A stretch of DNA of 25,537 bases from CAYSRM01 sp964543205 (GTDB lineage Bacteria; Verrucomicrobiota; Kiritimatiellia; UBA8416; CAYSRM01), in NCBI GenBank assembly GCA_964543205.1, contig CAZIXB010000012.1, positions 1 to 25,537 of the forward strand, written 5' to 3'. Numbering within the stretch: the stretch's first letter is position 1; each line of letters opens with the position of its first letter. The notes under the pieces are model-generated. The model did not search any database. It saw only the letters and a list, made by a program, of their open reading frames with translations, and was not told the origin of the DNA. The position numbers and the translations under genes are program-made. Positions 1 through 7,979 of this stretch are shown one piece after another.

Positions 1-93
1 CGCAGCAGCACTCTCCACGCTCTCGCCACGAAATTCTGTGAGATATGCGGGCTAATGATCCATCCATGAAAAACACACATCAACGCCTGCGAA
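1..93 (-). other. Window edge, possible 5' end of another minus-strand gene
   Basis: This stretch lies immediately downstream of the acyltransferase stop codon on the minus strand. Two minus-strand frames stay open to the window edge: one from an ATG at 80-78 and one from an ATG at 67-65. Neither has a convincing ribosome binding site, and neither 20-odd-residue start resembles a family I recognise. A further member of the same minus-strand gene series may begin here, but the sequence is too short to decide. Confidence 0.25.
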
Positions 94-1002
94 TCACCTC
101 CATCTCCTGTGGGCCCAGAGATATTGCTCCGGGTATTTTTTGATGGCGTTTTCAAGACGAGATGTCAGATCAGTGAGTATTGTTTCCACATCCTGTTTTT
201 TATTTCCAGACCGTTGAGCACATAAAGGCTTGTCTGCTTTAAGCAGATAAGAAAGGGGGCCTGTCCTTATGCAATAGCCGAAACACAGGGGAGCATGAGT
301 CACCAGGTGGAGCAAGGCCGGTGACGTGTGAGTGGACGCCGGACGTTCGAAAAAAGGTATCATCGCTCCGCGGTCCCGAGCGTGCTGATCCATAAGCAAT
401 GCAAGAATGTGGCCATTGCGCAAGACCTGTAGAAACCTTCCTGCGTTTGCATCCCTTTTTGGAACCAGCGAGAAATTTTGGCCGGGTTTGCGTTGCTGAA
501 TAATCTCTTCAACCAAAGGGTTTTTCATTGCCCGGGTAATTCCCGCAACCGGCTTTATGCAAGACAGAAGGTGCGCCGCGATTTCCCAGTTTCCAAGATG
601 ACCGGAAGCCAGGATAATACCCTGCTCGGGATTCCGAAACAATTCCATGGTCTCTTCCGGTATTTCGATCTCGGTAAAGTTCCGCCAGTTACCGGGTGTC
701 AACAGTTCACGGGCTTTCAGACTTTCGATAAGCATAACCGCAAAGTGTCGGAAGGAATTACGGGCAATCCGAGATGCCGAAGATCTATCTTCGGCGATCT
801 TTGAATCCATGATGTTGCGTATTGCCAATCTTCGCCGCCTGAAGTCGGCAATGTACCAGATATCCGCGATTCTTCTAGATACTGTGGCCGAATGCTTGAG
901 TGAAGATCTGTCGATCCATGACAAGGCGCGTTCTGCCATCAGGGCTTCGAGACGGAAGCGCATGGTCATGGCGCTTTTTCTGCGGGATGTAACTGGCCTC
1001 AT
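94..1002 (-). CDS. LpxL/HtrB-like lysophospholipid (lipid A) acyltransferase
   Basis: Predicted inner-membrane-associated acyltransferase of the LpxL/LpxM (HtrB/MsbB) family. Known members add a secondary acyl chain from acyl-ACP to lipid A or a related lipid. The protein has 302 residues, close to the usual length. The catalytic H-x4-E motif is seen as HLGNWE at residues 135-140, and a family-typical MDQHARDRGAMIPFF stretch follows at about 204-218. It ends in the typical W-x-HRRW-type tail. The frame is open up to 1047, but that longer start would lie inside the upstream acyl carrier protein gene. I chose the ATG at 1002, which leaves 13 nt after the carrier gene and a weak GGGG upstream. 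The adjacent acyl carrier protein suggests a dedicated acyl donor. Which lipid is acylated cannot be told from sequence. Confidence 0.85.
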   Translation of the reverse strand: MRPVTSRRKSAMTMRFRLEALMAERALSWIDRSSLKHSATVSRRIADIWYIADFRRRRLAIRNIMDSKIAEDRSSASRIARNSFRHFAVMLIESLKARELLTPGNWRNFTEIEIPEETMELFRNPEQGIILASGHLGNWEIAAHLLSCIKPVAGITRAMKNPLVEEIIQQRKPGQNFSLVPKRDANAGRFLQVLRNGHILALLMDQHARDRGAMIPFFERPASTHTSPALLHLVTHAPLCFGYCIRTGPLSYLLKADKPLCAQRSGNKKQDVETILTDLTSRLENAIKKYPEQYLWAHRRWR

Positions 1003-1015
1003 GCTATGCCCCGCG

Positions 1016-1261
1016 CTATGCGCCTTGTGACTGCAGAAAATCAGCAAGCTTGCCTACAGTATCAACCCCCATCATTTCTTCGGCGTCAAATTCAAGGTTC
1101 AACTCCTGCTGTATATCGTAAATCAGGTCAAGAATTGCAAGAGAATCAAAACCGAGCGGTTCAATCCTGGAGTCCGCAGTGACTGAATCCCAGTCAATGT
1201 CTTCCTGCGAATTCCGTTTCATCATATCTCTGAGCTTTTCTATTATTTCACTCTTTGTCAT
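1016..1261 (-). CDS. Acyl carrier protein
   Basis: Small acidic four-helix carrier protein of 81 residues, the usual ACP size. The phosphopantetheine attachment serine is S40 in the motif GFDSLAILDL, followed by the helix-II recognition region rich in Asp and Glu. The ATG at 1261 has AAGGATAAGG upstream. It sits between a FabG-like reductase (177 nt upstream in transcription) and an LpxL-like acyltransferase (13 nt downstream). It is therefore more likely a specialised ACP for this lipid-modifying group than the housekeeping acpP, which usually lies with fabD/fabG/fabF. That distinction is inference. The loaded acyl group is unknown. Confidence 0.92.
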   Translation of the reverse strand: MTKSEIIEKLRDMMKRNSQEDIDWDSVTADSRIEPLGFDSLAILDLIYDIQQELNLEFDAEEMMGVDTVGKLADFLQSQGA

Positions 1262-1438
1262 ACCTTATCCTTTCCATTTTAACGCAACTCAATCTTCCGT
1301 CACTTCTTCTTTATAATTAGCCTGGACTCTTCACAAGAAGAAAATTTAACCGCGGATAACAACGATTACACGGATAAAGTATAAGAATGACGGATATAAA
1401 ACAAAATCCGTGTATCAGCGCAATCAGTCTCCTGCCGG
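1262..1438. repeat. Intergenic imperfect inverted repeat (degenerate 'acacggat' type)
   Basis: The 177 nt between the acyl carrier and reductase genes hold no coding region. They contain two arms facing each other. The left arm at 1350-1375 reads ccgcggataac then aacgattacacggat. The right arm at 1406-1430 starts atccgtgtatcagcgc. The core ttacacggat pairs with atccgtgta, and outer parts pair with mismatches around a loop of about 30 nt. Similar dyads built on 'attacacggat/atccgtgtaat' are common between genes in several diderm phyla. That recollection is not checked here. A run without obvious content occupies about 1262-1345. Confidence 0.55.
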
Positions 1439-2167
1439 CTACGGCCATAGCCCTCCGTCCACGTGAAGCGTCTGCCCGGTAATATACCCAGCATCCTGGG
1501 ACATCAGGAACGCTACAACTGAAGCGATTTCTTCAGGGCTGCCAAACCGTTCCATCGGTATTCCTATCGCCCGCCTGTTTTTGTCGGGGATATTCTTTGT
1601 CATATCTGTTTCAACGAAGCCGGGAGACACTGCGTTAACCCTGATATTGAACCGGCCGGCTTCATATGCGAGGCTTCTGGTCATGCTTACCAGGCCCGCC
1701 TTTGCCGCGGCGTAGTCCGGTCCCATCCATTTGCCGGGACCATGGGCGGCAAGTGACGCAATATTCACTATGCTTCCCGGCGAATTACGGCGCATTATAC
1801 TGTATGCCTGTCTCGTAGCCAGCATTGCGGCTTCCAGGTTCACCCTGAATGTCCTCCGCCATTTTTCCAGCGTAATGCTGCGGAACGCGCCCGCCTTGCC
1901 CATGCCTGCATTATTAATCAGCCCGTCGATATTGCCGGCCTTTTCAACAAATTTATCAACAAGCCCAGGCGCGTTTTCGGGCTTGTCAAGGTCGCAGCAT
2001 AAAGGAACAGCAGATCGGATCTCTGCGCAGACTTCCTGGGCACGGGCCATGTTTCTCCCGTGTACACCTATTGTGGCTCCAGTGCGAGCCATTCGAAGCG
2101 CGATTGCCTTGCCTATCCCTCGCGTGGCTCCTGTGACAAGTATGCATTGAGATCTGTTAACTGGCAT
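1439..2167 (-). CDS. Short-chain dehydrogenase/reductase, FabG-like
   Basis: Predicted cytosolic NAD(P)H-dependent Rossmann-fold oxidoreductase of 242 residues, typical classical SDR length. Visible motifs are the cofactor loop TGATRGIG (12-19), NNAG (85-88), N110, S138 and the catalytic pair Y152/K156 in YAAAKAG, then PG at 182-183. The C-terminus GQTLHVDGGLWP is typical of 3-oxoacyl-ACP reductases (FabG). With the ACP gene downstream, 3-oxoacyl-ACP reduction is the natural reading, although many SDRs look alike and the substrate is not proven. It begins 22 nt after the PilT-like gene ends. A GGAAA sits about 10 nt ahead of the ATG. Confidence 0.85.
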   Translation of the reverse strand: MPVNRSQCILVTGATRGIGKAIALRMARTGATIGVHGRNMARAQEVCAEIRSAVPLCCDLDKPENAPGLVDKFVEKAGNIDGLINNAGMGKAGAFRSITLEKWRRTFRVNLEAAMLATRQAYSIMRRNSPGSIVNIASLAAHGPGKWMGPDYAAAKAGLVSMTRSLAYEAGRFNIRVNAVSPGFVETDMTKNIPDKNRRAIGIPMERFGSPEEIASVVAFLMSQDAGYITGQTLHVDGGLWP

Positions 2168-2189
2168 CTTTTTCTATTTCCGTATTTTC

Positions 2190-3281
2190 TCAGGATCCGA
2201 GGATCCGTTTGTCTTCATCAAGGAATATCCCCTGAAGATTCATCCGCAATGCCTGCGGATTGCTCGAAAAACGCATCCCTTCCTCTTCGGAGATCATACC
2301 GCTTTTTATGAGATCGTAGATTGACTGGTTGAATGTCTGCATGCCGTCGTCGCGCCCGGTCTCTATAGCTGCAGCAAGGCTATCCAGTTGATTTTTCTCA
2401 ACCAGTTTTTTAACAGTTGAATTGTTTACGAGTATCTCCACGGCCGGCACTGCTGTACCCTGCGTGTCGGGGATCAATCTCTGGCAGACCACTGAACGAA
2501 GATTTGCGGCCAGAGCCAGTCGAATCTGGTTCTGTTCATCGGCTGGAAAGACATCAAGTATTCTTGGAATTGCAAGATCAGCTGATGATGCGTGAAGGGT
2601 CGACATAACCAGATGCCCCGTTTCTGCGGCAAGCAAAGCTGTCCGAATGCTGAGCCTGTCGCGCATTTCACCGATCAGGATCACATCAGGATCCTGTCGC
2701 ATGAGATGCTTAAGCGCGTTCTGAAAATTCACAGTATCAAGGCCGACTTCCCGCTGGGTTATGACCGATTTATCATCGATAAACATGTATTCGACCGGGT
2801 CTTCGACGGTAATAATGCGCCTTTTCAGGGTCTGATTGATTTCAGATATGATTGCGGCAAGAGTTGTTGATTTTCCGCTTCCTGTCGTTCCGGAAAGAAG
2901 AATGATTCCTCTTGATACATGGGCGAGATCAGCAAGTTGCGAAGGAAGCCTGAGCTGCTCGAAATTCGGTATTTCGGTGTTCACTTTTCTCATAGCTATG
3001 GTTGGCGCTCCCTGGGCAAGAAAAATGTTTACCCTGAAACGACCTATACCGTCCTCGCTATATGAAAAGTCGGCTTCGTGTTCCGCTTTGAACTGTTTCA
3101 TCAGGTATGGAGGCATGATATCTTCCACTATCTGATGAAGATAATCGGCAGGCACATTTTCAAAACCGCTTTTTGCCAGGTCTCCGTGAATCCGGAAATA
3201 CGGCTCGCAATCAGCCTTTATATGGATATCCGAAGCGTCCAATTCCACAGCTTTCTTGAGTAGTTCATTGATTATAGACAT
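2190..3281 (-). CDS. PilT/PilU-family type IV pilus retraction ATPase
   Basis: Cytosolic hexameric secretion-type ATPase that would drive pilus retraction. Numbered from an ATG at 3287, the protein has 365 residues: Walker A GTTGSGKST (133-141), Asp box IITVEDPVEY (158-167), Walker B VILIGEMRD (202-210) and His box HLVMSTLHA (225-233). The C-terminal part (GMQTFNQSIYDL at 315-327) looks more like PilU than PilT, because the PilT AIRNLIRE box is not visible. The start at 3281 is preferred: GGAGG lies 9 nt upstream of it but only 3 nt from the ATG at 3287, giving 363 residues. No other pilus genes are in the window. Confidence 0.88.
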   Translation of the reverse strand: MSIINELLKKAVELDASDIHIKADCEPYFRIHGDLAKSGFENVPADYLHQIVEDIMPPYLMKQFKAEHEADFSYSEDGIGRFRVNIFLAQGAPTIAMRKVNTEIPNFEQLRLPSQLADLAHVSRGIILLSGTTGSGKSTTLAAIISEINQTLKRRIITVEDPVEYMFIDDKSVITQREVGLDTVNFQNALKHLMRQDPDVILIGEMRDRLSIRTALLAAETGHLVMSTLHASSADLAIPRILDVFPADEQNQIRLALAANLRSVVCQRLIPDTQGTAVPAVEILVNNSTVKKLVEKNQLDSLAAAIETGRDDGMQTFNQSIYDLIKSGMISEEEGMRFSSNPQALRMNLQGIFLDEDKRILGS

Positions 3282-3365
3282 ATCCATCTTCCTCCCTTTT
3301 CAAAAAGTCAACAAACAGTTCGAATTAACAAATAAATATACGCGCAGCACGGCGCATATTGACGC

Positions 3366-4463
3366 CTACCTCATTTTCAACATCATAACCACTCCGGCCC
3401 CCAGAAACACAATATTCGATGCCCATGCGGCAAGCCATGCAGGAATCAATCCGCTCATTCCCATCAGGCTCCCTGCCTGCATAAAACCCCAAAAGGCCAG
3501 GAAAAGAGCTACTGCGATCATAATTCCGGTCAAGGCATCCTGACGGGAATTCCGCATCCCCGCTGGAATCCCGAACAATATTACAATAAAACAGGCCCAG
3601 GGCAAAGCCAGCCGAGTATGCAGACTGGTTTTTCGCCTCGCTTTTTCCTTGTCGGAAAGATAGGGATGTCGTTCAAGGTGTTTGATGAGCTGAAGAGAAG
3701 ACATGTACTCCGGAGATTTTCTATCGTTAACGAACGCCTCGGGTCTCTCGGTCAACTCCACCATTTCAAGCCCGAAAGGGTAGGGCGGTATGCGCGTCAT
3801 CTCGCGAAGCCCACCCGCTGTGGTGTATTGTTGGACTTTGCCGTCAAAGAACCACCATGCCCCGTCCATGTATTCTGCCTTTTCTGCAGTTATCCTTTGC
3901 TCAACATTCAACGTCTTGGGACTTTCCTTTACCAATTCTACATTGTGAAGGGATGAAGGATCTTTCAAATCCATCTCCTGAATCCACCACCGGCGATTTT
4001 CGCGGGCGTTGTAAAACGGTTGATCGTGAACAACCTTCTGTTCTACAGGCTTCATGTTGTTATATCTTAAATCGTGCTCCCATTGCATAGCTGCCGGAAC
4101 CACGGCTTCCTTGATAACAACAGAGAAGAGGCTCATGATCAGGCCGATAACCAGAAAAGGCATAGCTATAAGATAAACGCTTACCCCGCCGGCGCGCATG
4201 GCTGTTATTTCATTATTTCGTCCAAGTTGCCATAGTGTGTACAATGTAGAAAAGAGCAAAGCTGCCGGAAGCAAATATTCCAGAGACGGCAACATTCTTG
4301 CGGTAAAGAAAAGGACAAAAACATGCGGAGAGAGCCCCGCCTTAAGGGTCCTTGCAAACCTTCCGAACAGATCGCATAGCAGGAATATAAGAGAGAACCC
4401 CAGAACACAATAGAACAAGGGCGGAATATATTCCTTCAATAAGTGTCGATAGATAATTTTCAT
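3366..4463 (-). CDS. LptF/LptG-family LPS export permease (YjgP/YjgQ)
   Basis: Inner-membrane subunit of the LPS transport ABC complex, which extracts LPS and passes it to LptC/LptA. The protein has 365 residues with the expected topology: N-terminal membrane helices (about 13-33, 58-78 and 97-120), a periplasmic beta-rich domain (about 121-285) and three C-terminal helices (about 288-306, 312-332 and 338-362). The cytoplasmic coupling segment GRNNEITAMRAGGVS (81-95) is diagnostic. Its size and sequence fit LptG somewhat better than LptF, but I leave the symbol open. It is the first gene of the minus-strand series. No clear ribosome binding site precedes the ATG. Confidence 0.87.
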   Translation of the reverse strand: MKIIYRHLLKEYIPPLFYCVLGFSLIFLLCDLFGRFARTLKAGLSPHVFVLFFTARMLPSLEYLLPAALLFSTLYTLWQLGRNNEITAMRAGGVSVYLIAMPFLVIGLIMSLFSVVIKEAVVPAAMQWEHDLRYNNMKPVEQKVVHDQPFYNARENRRWWIQEMDLKDPSSLHNVELVKESPKTLNVEQRITAEKAEYMDGAWWFFDGKVQQYTTAGGLREMTRIPPYPFGLEMVELTERPEAFVNDRKSPEYMSSLQLIKHLERHPYLSDKEKARRKTSLHTRLALPWACFIVILFGIPAGMRNSRQDALTGIMIAVALFLAFWGFMQAGSLMGMSGLIPAWLAAWASNIVFLGAGVVMMLKMR

Positions 4464-4789
4464 ACAAGTTTCAATTCTACATTTTCATCCTTGATCCCCA
4501 CAACCGAAAACGAACCATATGCGGCAATTGTCATCATGGGCATCCCTTGCAGAATGCGGCAGGATCCGCATCATAAGAAGCATTTCGCATTTATAAGAAT
4601 GCCGGCTCTGCTATAAAAGACTGCAATTCATTTTATTAAAACCCTATGTTGACGCATTAGAAGCTCTGGGGTATGTTACAGACTGTTGTTGACCTGAGAG
4701 GGGCGCATAAACGCGGGCTCATGGCGCTGTCTCGATGGCGAAGTTCAGTAGTAAAGAAAGATAAAGGTTGTAAGAAAGGAAAGAAGAAT
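4464..4789. other. Divergent intergenic region before gapA
   Basis: This 326-nt non-coding region separates the divergent LptF/G permease and gapA genes. It holds a short hairpin at 4554-4571 (atgcgg and ccgcat around a 6-nt loop) and a rightward sigma-70-like promoter at 4649-4677. It also holds the gapA ribosome binding site. No convincing leftward promoter was found. The gapA frame stays open back to 4673, but that extension is Lys/Arg-rich and unlike any GAPDH N-terminus, so I treat it as leader. Confidence 0.6.
4649..4677 (+). promoter_or_regulatory. Candidate sigma-70 promoter for gapA
   Basis: A -35 box TTGACG (5/6 match, 4649-4654) and a -10 box TATGTT (4/6, 4672-4677) are separated by an ideal 17-nt spacer. 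Transcription would start near 4684, leaving a leader of about 105 nt before the gapA ATG at 4790. Confidence 0.5.
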
Positions 4790-5797
4790 ATGGCAACAAA
4801 AGTAGCAATTAATGGGTTTGGTAGGATCGGAAGAGTTGTTTATAGGATTGCTCATGCGGATCCTGATGTTGAAGTCGTGGCCGTTAACGATATTACCGAC
4901 GCGGACATGCTGGGGCACCTGTTAAAATTTGATTCAACCCACGGAAGGTTTGACGGTGATGTGCAGGTTAACGGCGATTCCCTGGTGGTTGACGGAAAAG
5001 AATTGAAGGTTCTGGCTGAAAAAGATCCTTCCAAACTTCCTTGGAAGGACATGGGGGTTGACGTGGTGCTTGAAAGCACGGGCGTTTTTCGTACCCGCGA
5101 TAAGATCGAACTCCACCTCAAAGCAGGGGCTCCAAAGGTTCTTTTGAGTGTTCCAGCCAAGTCGCCTGATGACGTGGACGCCACGGTTGTGCTTGGTGTC
5201 AATGACTCGGATCTGAACTCCGATGTCAAGATTCTTTCAAATGCTTCATGCACAACAAACTGCCTTGCGCCTATGGTAAAGGCTGTGAATGACGCATTCG
5301 GAATTCAAGAAGGGCTGATGACAACGATTCACAGTTATACGAATGATCAGAAGATTCTGGATCTTCCGCACAAAGACAAAAGGCGAGCGAGGGCTGCAGC
5401 CGCCAATATCATTCCGACTACCACGGGAGCAGCAAAGGCAATTGGACTGGTTATACCCGAACTGAAGGGTAAAATGAACGGCATGGCGGTGCGGGTTCCA
5501 ACCGTAGACGGATCTTTGGTTGATCTCGTCGTGGAGCTTAAAAAGGAAGCTTCAGTAGATGATATAAACGCAGCTGTAAAGAATGCGGCAGAAAGCAGCA
5601 TGGCCGGTATCCTCGAGTACAGCGAGGATCCGCTGGTGAGCTCCGACATAATCGGCGCCTCAGCCAGCAGCATCTTTGATTCGCTCTCAACAATGAAGAT
5701 CGGGGAAAAGATGATCAAACTTGTTTCATGGTATGACAACGAATACGGGTATTCGAGTCGTTGCGTGGATCTGTTCAAGAAAATGGCGGCTTTATAA
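4790..5797 (+). CDS. gapA: Glyceraldehyde-3-phosphate dehydrogenase, type I
   Basis: Cytosolic glycolytic enzyme converting glyceraldehyde-3-phosphate, phosphate and NAD+ to 1,3-bisphosphoglycerate. The 335 residues match the family length. Visible features are the Rossmann start VAINGFGRIGR (5-15), D34 after AVN (favouring NAD+), the catalytic cysteine C154 in NASCTTNC, H181, and the C-terminal WYDNEYGYSSR (314-324). The start at 4790 is set by the conserved MATKVAINGFGRIGR beginning and by AAGGA 9 nt upstream. It heads the gapA-pgk-tpiA-secG series, a gene order seen in many bacteria. An intrinsic terminator follows the stop, so gapA can be transcribed alone. Confidence 0.97.
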   Translation: MATKVAINGFGRIGRVVYRIAHADPDVEVVAVNDITDADMLGHLLKFDSTHGRFDGDVQVNGDSLVVDGKELKVLAEKDPSKLPWKDMGVDVVLESTGVFRTRDKIELHLKAGAPKVLLSVPAKSPDDVDATVVLGVNDSDLNSDVKILSNASCTTNCLAPMVKAVNDAFGIQEGLMTTIHSYTNDQKILDLPHKDKRRARAAAANIIPTTTGAAKAIGLVIPELKGKMNGMAVRVPTVDGSLVDLVVELKKEASVDDINAAVKNAAESSMAGILEYSEDPLVSSDIIGASASSIFDSLSTMKIGEKMIKLVSWYDNEYGYSSRCVDLFKKMAAL

Positions 5798-5816
5798 GTC
5801 GGACTTAGTGAAGGAC

Positions 5817-5856
5817 ACACCCCGCGGCGAATCCGTTCGCGCGGGGTGTTGTTTTT
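5817..5856 (+). terminator. Rho-independent terminator between gapA and pgk
   Basis: A perfect 10-bp stem, acaccccgcg (5817-5826) and cgcggggtgt (5840-5849), encloses a 13-nt segment in which cgaa and ttcg also pair. The stem is followed by TGTTTTT. It begins 20 nt after the gapA stop, and its T-run ends 3 nt before the GGAGG of pgk. It probably ends or attenuates transcripts from the gapA promoter, with readthrough into pgk. Confidence 0.8.
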
Positions 5857-5875
5857 ATTGGAGGCATGCGTAGTT

Positions 5876-7135
5876 ATGAATATGCAAAAGAAAACGGTAA
5901 AGGATGTTGATCTTAATGGGAAACAGGTTTTGATGCGTGTTGACTTCAATGTTCCCCTGAAGAATCGGCAGGTTCAGGATGACACGCGTATCAGAGCTGC
6001 ATTGCCGACAATAAAGTACGTGTTAGAGCAGGGCGCTTCCCTTGTGCTGATGAGTCATCTGGGACGGCCAAAGGGCAAACCAGAGCCTGAGATGAGCTTG
6101 AAGCCTGCTGCGGAACGACTCTCGGAGCTACTTGAGAGAAATGTTGCCTTTATACCCGATTGCGTGGGACCAGAAGCAAAAAGCGCAGCCATGGAATTGA
6201 AACCCGGCGAAATACTTGTTCTTGAGAATTTGAGGTTTCATGCCGAAGAAGAAGGCAAGCCGTCCTTTCCAGAGGACTCCGATGAAGAGAGCAAAAAAGC
6301 CGCCACGGCCAGGATGGAAGAAAAACAGAAAGAATTTTCTCGGAGACTTGCCGAGCTTGGCAACGTGTACGTCAGCGATGCCTTCGGCACAGCGCACAGG
6401 GCTCACGCTTCTATGGCTGTTGTTCCGCGCAATTTTGATACAAAGGTTGCTGGCTTTCTTCTGGAAAAGGAAATCAATTACCTTGGCAAGGCTGTTGAAA
6501 AACCACAACGGCCTTTCGTTGCCATATTGGGCGGAGCAAAGATCAGCGGCAAGATCGACGTCATAATGAACCTGCTTGATAAAGTCGATACGCTGCTCGT
6601 AGGCGGCGGTATGGTTTATACCTTCTACAAGGCCAAAGGCATACCAATCGGAAAATCTCTCCTTGAAGAGGAGAAGGTCGAACTGGCGAAAAAAACTCTT
6701 GATAAAGCGGCGGAGAAAGGCATTGAACTTCTCCTGCCTGTAGACCATGTTATAGCCGACGATTTTGATGCTGCTGCTGAAACTAAGGTGGTCGGAGAGA
6801 CCGGAATTGAAGACGGATGGATGGCTCTGGATATAGGACCTGAAACCGCGAAAGCCTTCTCCGAAAGAATCTCGAAAGCTAAAACTATTGTCTGGAACGG
6901 GCCGATGGGGTGTTTTGAGATGGAGCCATTTGCCAAGGGAACACTGGCAATTGCTTCAGCCGTTGCTGAAAATGACGATTGTGTAAGCATTATAGGCGGG
7001 GGAGACAGCGTGAGCGCAGTCAACAAGAGCGGGTTGTCAGACAAAATGAGCCATGTAAGCACTGGAGGAGGCGCAAGCCTCGAATTTCTGGAAGGTAAAG
7101 AACTGCCGGGCATATCTGTTCTGAGCGACAAATAA
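5876..7135 (+). CDS. pgk: Phosphoglycerate kinase
   Basis: Cytosolic enzyme transferring phosphate from 1,3-bisphosphoglycerate to ADP. It has 419 residues, slightly longer than the common bacterial form of about 395. Substrate residues are seen in RVDFNVPL (21-28), R40, SHLGRPKG (60-67), R120 and the DAFGTAHRAHAS block (168-179). Nucleotide-binding motifs are GGAKISGKI (219-228), NGPMGCFE (341-348) and GGGDS (374-378). Between LRFH and the DAFGTAHR block lies a charged insertion at about 126-152, of a kind also found in some Bacteroidetes-type and eukaryotic PGKs. The ATG at 5876 is chosen because GGAGG lies 11 nt upstream. The frame continues upstream to 5846, but that part overlaps the terminator stem. 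Confidence 0.97.
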   Translation: MNMQKKTVKDVDLNGKQVLMRVDFNVPLKNRQVQDDTRIRAALPTIKYVLEQGASLVLMSHLGRPKGKPEPEMSLKPAAERLSELLERNVAFIPDCVGPEAKSAAMELKPGEILVLENLRFHAEEEGKPSFPEDSDEESKKAATARMEEKQKEFSRRLAELGNVYVSDAFGTAHRAHASMAVVPRNFDTKVAGFLLEKEINYLGKAVEKPQRPFVAILGGAKISGKIDVIMNLLDKVDTLLVGGGMVYTFYKAKGIPIGKSLLEEEKVELAKKTLDKAAEKGIELLLPVDHVIADDFDAAAETKVVGETGIEDGWMALDIGPETAKAFSERISKAKTIVWNGPMGCFEMEPFAKGTLAIASAVAENDDCVSIIGGGDSVSAVNKSGLSDKMSHVSTGGGASLEFLEGKELPGISVLSDK

Positions 7136-7191
7136 AATATTTTGTTAAGAGAGGAATGTGTTGTGTTAACAAGCGTTGGGAGGTTGACTTT

Positions 7192-7968
7192 ATGGGGGGG
7201 GAAGAAGTGAAAAAAATCAGAAAAAAAATAGTCGCCGGTAACTGGAAAATGAACAAAACACTGTCTGAAGCCAGGTCTCTGGCCTCGGACATAAACAGAG
7301 AAGTCGGCGAACGAAGAGATGTCGATGTAGTTCTATGTCCTCCGTTTACAGCTCTGAAGGCTGTCGGAGAAGAGATACGCGACAGCCATGTCAAGCTTGG
7401 CGCGCAGAATATGCACTGGGAAAGCTACGGGGCATACACAGGCGAGATTTCTGCGGAAATGTTGCGCGATATGTATTGCCATTACGTCATCCTGGGGCAT
7501 AGCGAGAGGCGCGCTTATTTCCATGAAGATAACGAGACTGTAAATAAGAAACTTAATGCGGCCCTGGAGGCAAACCTGCTGCCGATAGTGTGCGTAGGGG
7601 AAAGCCTCGAGGATCGTGACGGAGGAAAAGCCGAATCGGTCGTTGAAACCCAGGTGCGAAACAGCCTGAAGGGATTGGGAGAGGATCTCAAGCAAGTTAT
7701 AGTGGCGTATGAGCCGGTCTGGGCCATCGGAACCGGCCGCACCGCTACACCGGAGCAGGCACAGGAGATGCACGCTTTTATACGGCGAACTCTGGCGGGC
7801 ATGTCCAGCGAGGACACAGCGTCTTCCATTCGCATCCAGTACGGCGGCAGTATCAAGCCGGGGAATGCAGAAGAAATATTCTCGCAACCTGACGTTGACG
7901 GAGGTCTCATAGGCGGAGCAGCCCTGGAATCTCGGTCTTTTGTTGAAATAGTGGAAAAAGCAGTATAG
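7192..7968 (+). CDS. tpiA: Triosephosphate isomerase
   Basis: TIM-barrel enzyme interconverting dihydroxyacetone phosphate and glyceraldehyde-3-phosphate. It has 258 residues from the chosen start. Active-site residues are N17 and K19 in AGNWKMN, H103 in LGHSERR and E174 in VAYEPVWAIGTG. The phosphate-binding YGGSIKPGN lies at 217-225 and GLIGGAAL at 238-245. The ATG at 7192 has GGGAGG 8 nt upstream. A GTG at 7207 would give the more usual length of 253 residues and is a reasonable alternative. An upstream ATG at 7156 adds a non-conserved segment and is rejected. The gene lies 56 nt after pgk and 11 nt before secG. Confidence 0.96.
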   Translation: MGGEEVKKIRKKIVAGNWKMNKTLSEARSLASDINREVGERRDVDVVLCPPFTALKAVGEEIRDSHVKLGAQNMHWESYGAYTGEISAEMLRDMYCHYVILGHSERRAYFHEDNETVNKKLNAALEANLLPIVCVGESLEDRDGGKAESVVETQVRNSLKGLGEDLKQVIVAYEPVWAIGTGRTATPEQAQEMHAFIRRTLAGMSSEDTASSIRIQYGGSIKPGNAEEIFSQPDVDGGLIGGAALESRSFVEIVEKAV

Positions 7969-7979
7969 AGGAAAGACTC

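Noticed and set aside
4673..4789. N-terminal extension of gapA of 39 residues from an upstream ATG
   Set aside because: It is Lys/Arg-rich, unlike any GAPDH N-terminus, and lies over the likely transcription start. The ATG at 4790 has a proper ribosome site and begins the conserved sequence.
6128..6748. Long minus-strand open frame of 206 codons opposite pgk
   Set aside because: Its translation shows no family features and it lies wholly over the well-supported pgk gene. Similar antisense frames at 5347-5949, 15202-15708 and 23528-24082 were dropped for the same reason.
7142..7172. Inverted repeat ttgttaa/ttaacaa between pgk and tpiA
   Set aside because: Only 7 AT-rich base pairs around a 17-nt loop and no T-run follows, so it is too weak to call a terminator or operator.
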